This document shows positions 24,220 through 35,917 of a stretch of DNA of 64,000 nt, one piece after another. This DNA comes from Sabethes cyaneus. Taxonomy: Eukaryota > Arthropoda > Insecta > Diptera > Culicidae. Position 1 is the first letter of the stretch. Each line of letters opens with the position of its first letter. The position numbers were made by a program, and so were the translations under genes. The notes under the pieces are model-generated. The model worked only from the letters and a program-made list of their open reading frames with translations, had not been told where the DNA came from and searched no databases. The stretch lies in the NCBI RefSeq assembly GCF_943734655.1, contig NC_071355.1, positions 31,346,964 to 31,410,963 on the forward strand, in the 5' to 3' direction.

Positions 24220-24425
24220 TTTTTGAGCTAGATAAGGATTCTCGAATCTCGGCTGGGAGAGGCTTTTAGGGTCAATAGGATCATAGCAACTGGCCCTGAA
24301 ATTGTCCTGTACTTTAACAGCTGGTTGCGAAGTCTGTCGTATAGAAACAGAAGGTCAAGTTTCGATAACGGAAGGCAGCACCTAGGCTTTGCTTTGCTTT
24401 TAAGGATTTCCTATGCGCAGTGAAT
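24220..24425 (+). mobile_element. tRNA-derived SINE, copy 1 (5' truncated)
   Basis: Starts in the tRNA-like head near the B box (TTCTCGAATCTCGGCTGGGA). It continues through GGTCAATAGGATCATAGCAA and ACAGCTGGTTGCGAAGTCTG to a 3' end of CTTTGCTTTGCTTTTA. The complete inverse copy at 56970-57207 supplies the missing head. It is non-coding and, when complete, depends on RNA polymerase III and a partner LINE. Confidence 0.8.
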
Positions 24426-24528
24426 ACTCTTCCGAACTTTTCTGGGACGTTCATCGTTTAGTTATCAAACTTGCTGAACGATTTAATGTTGCGAATTTTG
24501 TCATAAAAATAAGTCAAAGTCAGGTTTG

Positions 24529-25718
24529 GCATGCACTTTTCGTTTCAAGTTTGCTCTTTTTATTACTGCGCCTCAGCCAAGCAAAATTTAAAAATTTAGT
24601 GTATGAAATATTCATAGAACTAGTAATTGTCTACAATATTACTGAAGAAAGAAATGTTTTAACTTTTGTATTTACGGCGCTATAAAGCAGCTACTCTGTT
24701 GGTAGCGAAAAGAGCGCTCTTTTTGCTACCAACGGAATTGCAGCCCTATAGGGGTATGAAATGGGGAAAGCAAATGATAGCTCTAGCTATCCCAAGCCCC
24801 TTCCTAGCGCTTCCACGTGGCCATACCCGGTAATGCTCTATTGAGTAACCAAGCTAGGAGGTGCGATACTGGGTGGTTCCCGGTTTGTTAATAGGTAAGC
24901 ATAAAATAAGTTATATTAATTATTTACTCGTTTTAGCTTATGAAGCACCTCCTGCTATATAGCGAAAATTTTCGCCAATACGAGTATTAATACTGCACAT
25001 GGATATTGGATACCAGAAGAAAAAATTAAATTAATTATTAGAAGCACTTATGGAAACTAAAAGGACGCAACTCTATTCCATTCGAAGGACTACTGGTGAG
25101 ATTGTTCTATTTTTACCCATATATACCACATTTCATAAATAAACTAGAATCGGGCAGAGAGAGGGACCATCATAGCACTTGTTTGAAGCGGTGGGCCTAG
25201 GGAGAGTGAAACAGTCAACTTTCTAGGGTTAATCTTGGCCGGATTAACAACATATCGTGGATAAACAGCGGGCTCTTCTCCCCACCTGCTGGAGCAATTC
25301 TGCATTAAGGCGGTTTATTCAACGATTGACTCAGGTGACTCAGCCCTTGGAAGGAGATTCTCTAAATCCCTGGTACGTGTAAGTGATGTTGCTTATCGAC
25401 CAATTCCCTTTTGACCCTTCATACAAGAGTTGGGAAGCATGACCAATCGTTGAATATGTTCAACTCTTTTTGACATGATAGGCCCATTGCTATGAACGGA
25501 TGTTCTGCTAAGGCAGGTGGTAGTACCATATATTTATCATATTCCAACGGAATTGCAGCCTTATAGCACCGTAAATACAAAAGATATAACATTACTTACT
25601 TCAGCAATATTGCAGATAATAACTAATTCTATAAATGCCCCATACACCACTTTTTCAAATTTTACTTGACTGAGGTGCAGTTATCAAAAGAGTAAAATCG
25701 AAGCTAAAAGTGCATGCT
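24529..25718. repeat. Inverted repeat with arms of about 180 bp and an 830-bp spacer
   Basis: The left arm (24529-24711) begins GCATGCACTTTTCG. The right arm (25544-25718) is its diverged inverse and ends AAAAGTGCATGC. They share AAGTGGTGTATGG-type and TTTTGTATTTACGG segments. At the inner edge of the left arm a small hairpin (about 24682-24752) pairs CTGTTGGTAGC with GCTACCAACGG. The spacer contains a block (24836-24960) also found at 49058-49215. Non-coding; family unknown. Confidence 0.75.
24836..24960 (+). repeat. Dispersed block with GTAACCAAGCTAGGAGGTGC
   Basis: Shares GCTAGGAGGTGCGATACTGG, then GTGGTTCCCGG and AATAGGTAAGC, with 49058-49215, where an extra segment of about 50 bp containing an AAAACCGGGGTTTT palindrome sits in the middle. 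The parent element was not identified. Confidence 0.7.
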
Positions 25719-25759
25719 AAGGTGATCGAATCATGGTGATCGAAGGAGCTTTTTCGCTC

Positions 25760-28700
25760 GTCAAATAGTTGTTATCGAAAATGTTTGTATCCTTAATATA
25801 CAAAGGTAAACAAGTTATTGTTGGAGACAAACATCAGCTTAGGAACGGCTTGATATTCAAAACTAAAAGATTAACCAAGAAACAAGCGTTTTCAAACCTG
25901 AATAGTTTCAGAGATTTGTTTTTTTAAATATGTCGGTAGCACAGCATATGTGTTCCAAATAAAAAAGTTGGAGTGACCTAAACTGCTATTTTCACACTAT
26001 GATTATGATTAGATTATTCAAATGAAGGTCAAGTTATACGTGTGTGGCTCTCTAAGGTGATCCTGTGGCGCTTCACTATTATCAAACTGGTTTATCTTCA
26101 GCTGGATGCTTACTTTATGTGCTTGGGTCGAAAAATTTTGAAAGTTGGTTCGGTTTGAATTAAAATTTAAGTACTGTACAAAATTCTTGTTCCCCCTCCC
26201 CCCTTCAATAATATTTTGAGAGCAGGACATAAACTTTTTTCAAAAAGTTGTATAAGCCTTATTTCACTTGAAAATTGGCTGTGTCATGAAATAGTGGTTT
26301 AAAACTAGGGTTACTTGTATTTTACTGACCTATTCTATTCTATTCTATTTGGTAGACAAAAAAATCAATCCCAAAACATTCAAAAGAACGTTTGAGGGTA
26401 TTTTTTTCAAATACGTTTTCTACAAAACATTCTACAGGTTGTATTTTGTACGTTGTTTGCTCAAAAGCTAGAGTACCATGAGACGAAATAAAGATCGCTA
26501 CTTGGCAGTGCTAGTGCAATAAAAACGTCAAAAATGGTGGGTGTTTCACAACCGGGGACAATCCCTTACCATTAACGTAACTTCACATAAAACAGAAGGG
26601 AGGCATTTCGAAATGGCAGAGTGATAGCGTGACGCCAATGATTATAGTGAGTAAATACGTAAATTTTCCGCCTAATCTAGGAAGATTGTTTCGCAACGAT
26701 TTACTACTTCACGAGGAGGAATGCCGTAGCAAGATATGTAGGTATTCTACCATTTTCGACCAGAATCGAAAAAGCCAACCAAGCGGCGAACTGCTGAGCC
26801 CGCTTCTCTTGGTACACGTAATTCAAGAGCTGTCTTTTCGTTCCTCCTCACGTCATATTTCTGCAAGTAAACTTTTCGCTACTTCCAAAGTTTACCGTAG
26901 ATGGAAAAGTTGCTGAAACATCTATCCGAGCATGAAGGACCTCTTGACACAGCAAGTGTTATCTACCGTGAATCCTCACGGCTAGCTTACTTCAGTAATG
27001 CTATCACGGGTGTGGACGGAGGGATGGGAACGCATCCATCGTTTCACCCACACGATGATGGCAGATATGTAACACAAGAACTAGGACCACTTGGCTACGA
27101 ATTTAACTTAGCTACCACTCGACCCATCACACAAGAGCACGTTGGCATTCCCATCTTCAGTTAGGTACTGTACTATCGGCACTCGAGAATGTTGCAAAAC
27201 CGGTGACAGAAGTGACAAAACAATGCTTCCACCAAGCATCCTTGTATGTAAATATTTTTTGGCAGTGCCCTCGGAGCGTAGCGGTATGATAAAAATTCCT
27301 AAAAGAGGAAGGACTCCACTGAAAGAATGTACATATATACCTACCGCAGCGAGGGTGAACGGAACAGCTCACAAGCACTGCAACATTTTTTCCTCACGGA
27401 GAAACGCACACGAACAATGGAAGAATTCGTTTCGGGCTGGAATATCGCGGCTTGAAAAGAACACCGTCAGACAACGGAAAAGAAGGGACCGTGGAATGAG
27501 CTGGCGAAAAAGGGTAGTTGAATTTTCATTCCACGGTAAATTGACTATGGCAGTTTGCACTGTATACGGACTGTTACCGGGAGCCATGCTTCCGATCTTC
27601 GACAGCACAACATGCGCGGACTGGCGGATTCACAGGCAGAGGCGACTTTCGAGCTGTCTAATGGTAATTTATGCCGGACACGCCAGCCAGATATTGGCTT
27701 TTTAACTCGCCGTGTTGTTTTCTTTTTTTCGTTTTTGTTCTAAAACGAGATACGTACCTACATCTCAAATTGAAATTCAGGATGAAATTTGGCCAGCGGG
27801 TTATAAATTGAAAAACTTTCACTTGGCACTTGCTCTCGTACCGTCCGTCGGAAGCGAAATTGAAACAACCGGCCCGCTGGATGCTGGCTGGATAGATGTG
27901 GGTGAAACCTGACGATGGTGGGCGGTGGGGTGGCTGGAGTGATTAGGATCGTATTTGATCACTGTGGGGTTGGTTTGTGGTTTCAGACGAATAAATAACG
28001 TATAATGATTGTACCCTTTTTTGTAACCGTATTCCAGTTGAAGAAATTTTGTCAAAAAAAAAAAAGATTTATTAATGTTTTACATTTAATCACCATTTAT
28101 TCTAGCAGTCCACTCCACCCATTTGTAGTTCCCTAAATGGTTTCCAAGGTCAATAACGATACAAAAAGTGAAAATCACGAGAGTAACCAGCAAAAGTTTA
28201 TCTCTCCAACATCCTGAGTTGGAAATATAATCGTCGATGTAACTAAACACTACACAACGCCATTTTTGCCCAGAAAATCCGAATAAAATTAACAAAGTTT
28301 GTTAGTCATCGAAAGCCAGTTTTACACCGATCCCCGTGAAGAGAAACTTTTCACGGCTCCACCACCCTAGGGCGGACCAGGGAGTTCGTTTGGTGGGATT
28401 GTTGCTGCTTTTCCCCGCAAAATTGTTACCTTTTACACGATTGCCCGTTAAACAAATGTTTGTTTTATTAGCCACGAATAATGGATGTGTGAAATAAAAT
28501 TGGTAACACCTCCGCGGGCGTTTCCACCGGCTAGCTGCTCAAGCGGGCCACGTTTGAGCCGTTACCCTAAAATAAAATGTTTATTTTATTGCCGGGCATC
28601 CATTAATCACAGCAAGCCGTGCGCATGTGATAAAAAAGTTTATGTTATAAAATTAACCTTCCGATATGTGAATGGCTGTGTTTGTTTGCAAATATTCATA

Positions 28701-29956
28701 ATTAATTCTGCAAAGTAAAAAAAGTTTCTGGTGAGTTTTGTGGCAGGCCGTTTAAACAGTGGAATTAACATGTAAATTCCATTAGAATTCCTATCAATGA
28801 TTCCTTTGTCGTGTAGGTTGTGGAAAACCTTGTTTCGTCTCATCGACAAAGACTCACTCTAACAATGATTTCGAAAACTTATCGCTAAAATTCACCATTT
28901 CCACTATGGCTCTGTGTATAACTGCTTGATGACAAAGAACAGACTACCTACCGGGAAGGACACGAAGCAAGCCTAAGGTTTGAATAATTAATAAGTATCA
29001 AATATATTTCACGCTAAACTAAGCTGAGTCGACGACGAAATTTAAGACGCAGTTCCGTCTACAAATTTGTACCGAAACAAGAGCTGGACAAATTACCGCT
29101 ATGTATTTCCTAGTAAAACATCAGAATTTCCAACAAACGAAGAAATTCACTCTGCTAATTTTAATGGAATTAAAACAATTCGTCCTCTTCACCGTCGTCG
29201 CCGTCGTCGTCATCGTCGGGACGAGAGGGAACCCGTACGCAAGGTTATTTGACAAAAAAAACACGCCATTTCCATGAAGTACGACCGACATACTGAAACC
29301 GACGCGCCGGGCGCCGCCACCCGTCGGCTCTTCTTCTGGGACACAATTTCCAAATGTCAAACAACGCTGACCGCTCCGTGTGGTGTGTGTATAACTAGTC
29401 CCAGAGCAGGCTGGATGATGGCAGCTGGTCGTTGTTTGTATTGCGCTTCACCATGATACAACCGATGCGATGTAGACATCGTACATACATCCTATCCTTC
29501 CTGCAAGCGTTAGCTGTGTTTGCTGTTCGGGATTTATGTTATTTACCAGTGATTAAACACGTTTCGCATAATCGGAATCAAATCTGGATTAACGTGACAC
29601 GGGCGAACCATTTACATGACAGTGCTGTGTGGTGTGTGGTGGTCACGGGATTTCCGATAATAACCGGTCTGTCTGCCGGGAGGGTTCACTGACAGTGATA
29701 TGGCGAACCGAATGGCGACCGGAAATTCATAATTCTATTTCCGCTTATTGACGGTTTGATATCGCAGTGATTATGTGTAGATGCTAATTAGGCTCATTGG
29801 AGTCAGTTTAATTTTCGATTTTAATAGGCTTACGCAGAGTCGATTTGATAGAGGCAAAATGAAATAAAAGCTACCGGTGCATCAGCATATTGCAGATCAG
29901 AAAAAATAGAGAAATAAGCTGCTCTGCAGAATCAGTCCACCCCGTGGGGATTTTGT
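25760..29956. other. Single-copy-looking region, no gene recognised
   Basis: Beyond a (TATTC)4 run at 26331 and a GTC-rich run at 29192-29219, I see no repeat unit. From about 27000 the GC content is higher than in flanking DNA, and AATAAA/TTTATT-rich words cluster at 28440-28700, as in conserved non-coding or intronic DNA. The 187-codon frame at 27142-27705 (plus) has no recognisable domain, and other frames overlap it. Unrecognised exons cannot be excluded. Confidence 0.4.
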
Positions 29957-30066
29957 TCATTGAGGAGGAATGAGAGCAATGGTTAGATACCGAAATTGGA
30001 CATGGCGGATGATAAATGATAAATTTTCACTCGATTTTAGTGTCACTGATGTTAAATTAAAAACTT

Positions 30067-31690
30067 CAGAAAACAGAATACAGAAAACAGAAAACAGAAA
30101 ACAGAAAACAGAAAACAGAAAACAAAAAACAGAAAACAGAAAACAGAAAACAGAAAACAGAAAACAGAAAACAGAAAACAGAAAACAGAAAACAGAAAAC
30201 AGAAAACAGAAAACAGAAAACAGAAAACAGAAAACAGAAAACAGAAAACAGAAAACAGAAAACAGAAAACAGAAAACAGAAAACAGAAAACAGAAAACAG
30301 AAAACAGAAAACAGAAAACAGAAAACAGAAAACAGAAAACAGAAAACAGAAAACAGAAAACAGAAAACAGAAAACAGAAAACAGAAAACAGAAAACAGAA
30401 AACAGAAAACAGAAAACAGAAAACAGAAAACAGAAAACAGAAAACAGAAAACAGAAAACAGAAAACAGAAAACAGAAAACAGAAAACAGAAAACAGAAAA
30501 CAGAAAACAGAAAACAGAAAACAGAAAACAGAAAACAGAAAACAGAAAACAGAAAACAGAAAACAGAAAACAGAAAACAGAAAACAGAAAACAGAAAACA
30601 GAAAACAGAAAACAGAAAACAGAAAACAGAAAACAGAAAACAGAAAACAGAAAACAGAAAACAGAAAACAGAAAACAGAAAACAGAAAACAGAAAACAGA
30701 AAACAGAAAACAGAAAACAGAAAACAGAAAACAGAAAACAGAAAACAGAAAACAGAAAACAGAAAACAGAAAACAGAAAACAGAAAACAGAAAACAGAAA
30801 ACAGAAAACAGAAAACAGAAAACAGAAAACAGAAAACAGAAAACAGAAAACAGAAAACAGAAAACAGAAAACAGAAAACAGAAAACAGAAAACAGAAAAC
30901 AGAAAACAGAAAACAGAAAACAGAAAACAGAAAACAGAAAACAGAAAACAGAAAACAGAAAACAGAAAACAGAAAACAGAAAACAGAAAACAGAAAACAG
31001 AAAACAGAAAACAGAAAACAAAAAACAGAAAACAGAAAACAGAAAACAGAAAACAGAAAACAGAAAACAGAAAACAGAAAACAAAAAACAGAAAACAGAA
31101 AACAGAAAACAGAAAACAGAAAACAGAAAACAGAAAACAGAAAACAGAAAACAGAAAACAGAAAACAGAAAACAGAAAACAGAAAACAGAAAACAGAAAA
31201 CAGAAAACAGAAAACAGAAAACAGAAAACAGAAAACAGAAAACAGAAAACAGAAAACAGAAAACAGAAAACAGAAAACAGAAAACAGAAAACAGAAAACA
31301 GAAAACAGAAAACAGAAAACAGAAAACAGAAAACAGAAAACAGAAAACAGAAAACAGAAAACAGAAAACAGAAAACAGAAAACAGAAAACAGAAAACAGA
31401 AAACAGAAAACAAAAACAGAAAACAGAAAACAGAAAACAGAAAACAGAAAACAGAAAACAGAAAACAGAAAACAGAAAACAGAAAACAGAAAACAGAAAA
31501 CAGAAAACAGAAAACAGAAAACAGAAAACAGAAAACAGAAAACAGAAAACAGAAAACAGAAAACAGAAAACAGAAAACAGAAAACAGAAAACAGAAAACA
31601 GAAAACAGAAAACAGAAAACAGAAAACAGAAAACAGAAAACAGAAAACAGGAAACAGGAAACAGAAAACAGAAAACAGGAAACAGAAATA
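30067..31690. repeat. CAGAAAA heptamer satellite, about 232 units
   Basis: A nearly perfect tandem array of a 7-bp unit over 1.62 kb; the plus strand lacks T almost entirely. Exceptions are single A substitutions near 30124, 31020 and 31083, one 6-bp unit near 31410 and several CAGGAAA units after 31648. Because 7 and 3 are coprime and the unit contains no stop, frames of 450-715 codons appear on both strands (ENRKQKT, CFLFSVF); these are artefacts. Confidence 0.98.
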
Positions 31691-31691
31691 C

Positions 31692-32217
31692 AATTGAAAA
31701 TTGAAAATTGAAAATTGAAAATTGAAAATTGAAAATTGAAAATTGAAAATTGAAAATTGAAAATTGAAAATTGAAAATTGAAAATTGAAAATTGAAAATT
31801 GAAAATTGAAAATTGAAAATTGAAAATTGAAAATTGAAAATTGAAAATTGAAAATTGAAAATTGAAAATTGAAAATTGAAAATTGAAAATTGAAAATTGA
31901 AAATTGAAAATTGAAAATTGAAAATTGAAAATTGAAAATTGAAAATTGAAAATTGAAAATTGAAAATTGAAAATTGAAAATTGAAAATTGAAAATTGAAA
32001 ATTGAAAATTGAAAATTGAAAATTGAAAATTGAAAATTGAAAATTGAAAATTGAAAATTGAAAATTGAAAATTGAAAATTGAAAATTGAAAATTGAAAAT
32101 TCAAAATTCAAAATTCAAAATTCAAAATTGAAAATTCAAAATTCAAAATTCAAAATTGAAAATTCAAAATTCAAAATTCAAAATTCAAAATTCAAAATTC
32201 AAAATTCAAAATTGAAA
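31692..32217. repeat. ATTGAAA/ATTCAAA heptamer satellite
   Basis: Directly abuts the CAGAAAA array after a short CAGAAATACAATTG junction. About 58 perfect ATTGAAA units run to 32100, then about 17 units alternate ATTCAAA with ATTGAAA. From 32218 to about 32330 the array decays into CCGAAAA and ATCGAAA units. The period of 7 is kept across the change of unit. Confidence 0.97.
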
Positions 32218-32334
32218 ACCGAAAACCGAAAATTGGAGATCGAAAAACAAAAATCTAAAATCGATGAGTAACGATCGAAAGCCGAACATCAAAAACCGAA
32301 AATCGAAAGTCGATAATCGAAAGAGCGGTGCTTG

Positions 32335-32465
32335 CTAGATAGAGTCAGTAGGATCGTTGCACTAGCCCCGTATTTGTCTTGTACTCTTACAGCCGGCCGC
32401 GAATTCTGTCGGTAAAGAAGAGTCAAGTTTCAGAAAAATATATTTCTAAGCCCAAAGCTATATGT
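32335..32465 (+). mobile_element. SINE fragment, diverged copy of the family at 24220
   Basis: Retains AGAGTCAGTAGGATCGTTGC, then TCTTGTACTCTTACAGC and GAATTCTGTCGGTAAA in the same order as the SINE body at 24250-24390. The tRNA head and 3' end are missing. Confidence 0.65.
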
Positions 32466-32544
32466 ACTTTGAAAATGGAAAAACAGAAGAGCAATAAAAA
32501 ACAAATAGCAGAGTCGCAAACAATTAAATGCGGAGAATAAAGGA

Positions 32545-32640
32545 GCATGACCAACTCCAATTCCAAGACCTAGTACAAGTCCAAGTCCATAACCATGACC
32601 ATGTCCAAGTCTAAATCGAAGTCCAAATGAGTTTATGAGT
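32545..32640 (+). repeat. Degenerate TCCAAGTCCA phrase array
   Basis: Irregular units of CCAATTCCAAG, AAGTCCAAGTCC and CCATGTCCAAGTC type follow a purine-rich stretch (32460-32540). This is the same purine-then-CCAAxTxCAAGTC order seen at 60040-61620. Confidence 0.55.
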
Positions 32641-32744
32641 CAAGGAGAGGGGAGCAAATCGGGAAATCATGGTGCCTACAGGAAAAGTTGGGTTCTGCTT
32701 TGATTACAATTGGCTCCCACAGCCACTTTGCCAATAATCTTTAT

Positions 32745-34192
32745 TTTTTATTAAAGGTGGAGGAGCGTTTGGCAAGGAAGAATGGTGTAGACTGAATGAT
32801 ATTGCGAAACTTCGATGTGGGACCAAAAATATGTTGCGTAGCTCAATTACTGAGTGGGACACTAACCGGTCTAACTCTCTCGGTTTGCGCCCAGGTGTTT
32901 TGATAATTAAACTATCAGTACACTCTCAGTCCATCAGGTCTTCAAATATTGGAATTTTTGCGCTTAATTGGTTGAAAATGGTTAAAAAATAAGAATTACG
33001 CTTTTAATACCTCGAAATAGTGGACCCCTCGTTCGCCAAGGGGCCTAACAGTTTCAAAAAGTTGCATTTTGAGCAAACCTTGAGTTCTATATCATGTGAT
33101 ATTTCATAAATTTGCCATGAAACAACTAACAAATGGTCCGGTTCTGTAAAGAAGAAGAACAGGGCTTTCAAATGGAGTAAAAAATTTTTTGGCGGCCATC
33201 TTAGATTTGGTCGCCATATTGGATTTTATCAAAAAATCGCTGTTTTCACCATGAGCTCCCCAACCGATTTTCATTTTAGACCACCATTGGAAAGCTGAGA
33301 TAAAATGCTACAAGAAATATTCATAAAATTAGGTGTGCAATGGCATTAACTGAATAAAATAACCAATTATTTGTAGCAAGGTTTACAATTTTCATATAAT
33401 TTTATTGTGATATTTCGAAAATTTGATATGAAACAAACTACAAACGACACGGTTTTGTAAAGAGAAGAGATAGGACTTATAAATGAAGTGAAAAAAATTG
33501 TCGGCCATCTTGGATTCGGCCGCCATGTTGGATTTTATCAAAAAATCGCCGTTTTCTCCATGATCTCTTCAACCGATTTTAATTTCAAGACCATCGAAAA
33601 GCTGAGAAAAAATGCTATAAGAAGCATTCATCAAGTTAGATAAACAATGGCATTAACTAAATAAAACAATTAATTATCTGTATCAAGGTTTACAAAGTTG
33701 TTCTCTCAAAAATACAACTGATAACACTTTTATGGACAGTGAACTATACAACCTTATATGAATTGTAACTATTTTTATACTTACCAAAGTGTTGTGTTGA
33801 AGTGTTGAATGACCTGACGGTTAAACCGCTCTCTAAATAAAGCAATATCTAATCTAATCTAATTGTTCTCTCAAAGAGTTTCTTCATATAATGGAATCTT
33901 GCTACAGAAAATTAATTGTTTTATTTAGTTAATGCCATTGCACATCTAACTTGATAAATGTCCCCTTGGCGAAAGGTCCCCTGGCGAACGAGGGGTCCAC
34001 TATTTCGTGGTATTAAAAGTGTAATTCTTATTTTTTAACCATTTTCAACCATTTAAGCGCAAAAGTTTCAATATTTGAAGACCTCGTGTCAGTAGTGGCC
34101 CCGTTTCAGCGAGAATTACTCTGTTGCCAAAATCGAGGCATGCCAAAATCGAACCATGCCAGAGAATTACTCTCCTCCACCTTTAATAAAAC
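32745..34192. repeat. Complex foldback repeat with inner 309-bp duplication
   Basis: The outer inverted ends are TTATTAAAGGTGGAGGAG at about 32747-32764 and its inverse at about 34174-34191. A second pair of arms (about 32935-33050 and 33960-34085) matches over TTCAAATATTGGAA, GAAATAGTGGACCCCTCGTT and CGCCAAGGGG. Inside, a 309-bp unit is directly repeated: GGCCATCTTAGATTT at 33194 and GGCCATCTTGGATTC at 33503. A partial third copy is inverted near 33895-33960. Non-coding. The right edge lies within a few bases of the LINE copy at 34195. Confidence 0.8.
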
Positions 34193-34194
34193 GT

Positions 34195-35090
34195 GCTACG
34201 CGCGCTTCGGGGACACTCTCAAGCCCTTTCGAATCGCGCAGAGGGTTACGGCAAGGGGATGGACTGTCCTGTATGTTATTCAATATCGCTATTGAAGGTG
34301 TGATCCGGCGAGCGGGCATGGAAACGAGGGGAACGATCTTCAGTAAGAGTAGCCAACTCCTAGCCTTTGCAGACGACCTCGACATCATTACTAGAAACCG
34401 TGGGACGGCGGATGTAATCTACGCCAGACTAAAAACGGAGGCTAGGATGATAAGGTTTCAAATTAATGCGTTGAAAACCAAATATATGGTAGGAAGAGAC
34501 TCCCGAGATAGTAACGTTTGCCTCCCACGGACAGTGACTATTGATAGCGATGAACTGGAAGTAATTGATGAGTTCGTATATTTGGGATCTCTGGTCACCG
34601 CCGACAATAATACGAGTAAGGAGATCCAACGACGCATTCAAGCTAAAAATCGAGCCTACTTTTCCCTTCGCAAGACGTTTCGATCAAGGAGCATACGCCG
34701 CCGCACAAAGCTGACGATGTACAAAACGCTAATCAGACCGGTAGTCCTTTACGAACTTGAGACAGTAACTTTACTTACGGAAGACATACGTGCACTTGCC
34801 GTTTTTGAACGAAAGTTGTTGCGGAGTACAGACGGAAAGCGAAGAGTGGCGGAGACATATGAATCACGAGCACTGCTTGGAGAGATTCCCATCGTATACC
34901 TGGCGAAAGTTGGGAGACTACGGTGGGCCGGCCACGTCGCAAGGATGCCGGACGGCTGTGTAGTGAAATCCGTTCTCTTCAAGAACCCCACCGGCACCAG
35001 GAATAGAAGGGCTCAACGTGCTAGATGGCTCGACTAGGTATAAGCCGACTTGCGTGTGTCGAGACGCGCAACCGTCAAGGCACGAGAATT
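34195..35090 (+). pseudogene. LINE RT copy truncated at both ends
   Basis: A plus-strand relative of the element at 15128-16318. It starts abruptly in the segment SGTLSSPFESRRGLRQGDGL and carries the intact catalytic FADDLDII (FADD at 34366-34377), NALKTKYMVGRDSRDSN, FVYLGSLVTADNNTSKEI and RLRWAGHVARMP, then stops at ARWLD near 35037. Nucleotide similarity continues to about 35090 without reaching the 3' tail. Around 34825-34875 it lacks about 14 nt and then about 7 nt relative to the other copy. The two losses together restore the frame but scramble about 15 residues where VLRTIFGGVQ should be. It lacks the first palm Asp, so it cannot be active. Confidence 0.9.
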
Positions 35091-35917
35091 GATTTACATT
35101 AGCCATTTCATGGCTGCATACGTCGACTGTTTGCAGCGTTATGTAGCTGGCAAAAATCCAAACGATAATGACTTTGCTTTTCTTTTTACGTCATTTCAAT
35201 AGTCCTTACATGCCAAGAAGTCAGGATTACGCAACCGCCGCAAGTTTATTTTGCTTCTCTTGCTTGAAGCAGCAACAGCAGCCAAAACCACAAGCTTGGT
35301 GAATGTAATCGTCGTCCGTCGATACGGGGAATGCATGAGAAAATTTTAACTTTCAAGTTTAAGTTGATTTACACTATGTAGCGATTAGAAAACAATCTTT
35401 CCAAGAAAGCCATACAATTTCTGTATCTTTTATGAATCTAATGGTACACGAACCATCGAAATCCGTACTAAATTGGAAGAGCTATTAGTGTTCAACATCT
35501 GTCATTTTTTCGTGACGCTGGCTTGAATCCAAATTTTGGATTGACACCCTGCGGTAAGACGTACTTTTACGTCAAAACGTGTTAAAAGAGACTGAAGTGT
35601 ACACGAACTGAAACTAAGAAACAATTCAATCCACCAGTGTAAGTTCACTGCTCTAGGGAAAAAATGAGTAATGTTTCCTGTAAACAAGAATACTCCGGTG
35701 CTCTCTAAAGTGGTCGAGAAAATCGTAAACAATACTTTGTTCGCTAGCTGTCAACACTAGGGTAAAAAAATATTTTTTTTTAAACGATAATTCTACAATT
35801 GATGAAGGGACGGCAAGGGAAAGTAATGAAGAAGGATTTTTTCGTGAATGAAGGGGAAGGGTGGAAAGGAAGGGGGGGTAATAGGTAGCTATGCTTAACA
35901 AGTTGTCGTTGTGACTC
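35091..35917. other. Mostly unassigned; contains a dispersed repeat segment
   Basis: The part 35480-35575 (AGCTATTAGTGTTCAACATC, TTTTCGTGACG, GACACCCTGCGGTAAGACGT) matches 45055-45165 in order and includes a degenerate copy of the GACGTA palindrome. No gene is recognised in the rest. Confidence 0.5.

Noticed and set aside
27142..27705. 187-codon frame as a novel gene
   Set aside because: No domain, signal or splice context; several overlapping frames of similar length on both strands; residue pattern looks random.
29957..32111. Open frames of 450-715 codons on both strands
   Set aside because: They are translations of 7-bp tandem units lacking stop codons; low-complexity repeats on both strands at once are not proteins.
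30067..32330. Telomere repeat
   Set aside because: Units do not match known telomeric repeats, dipterans lack canonical ones, and ordinary sequence continues on both sides.
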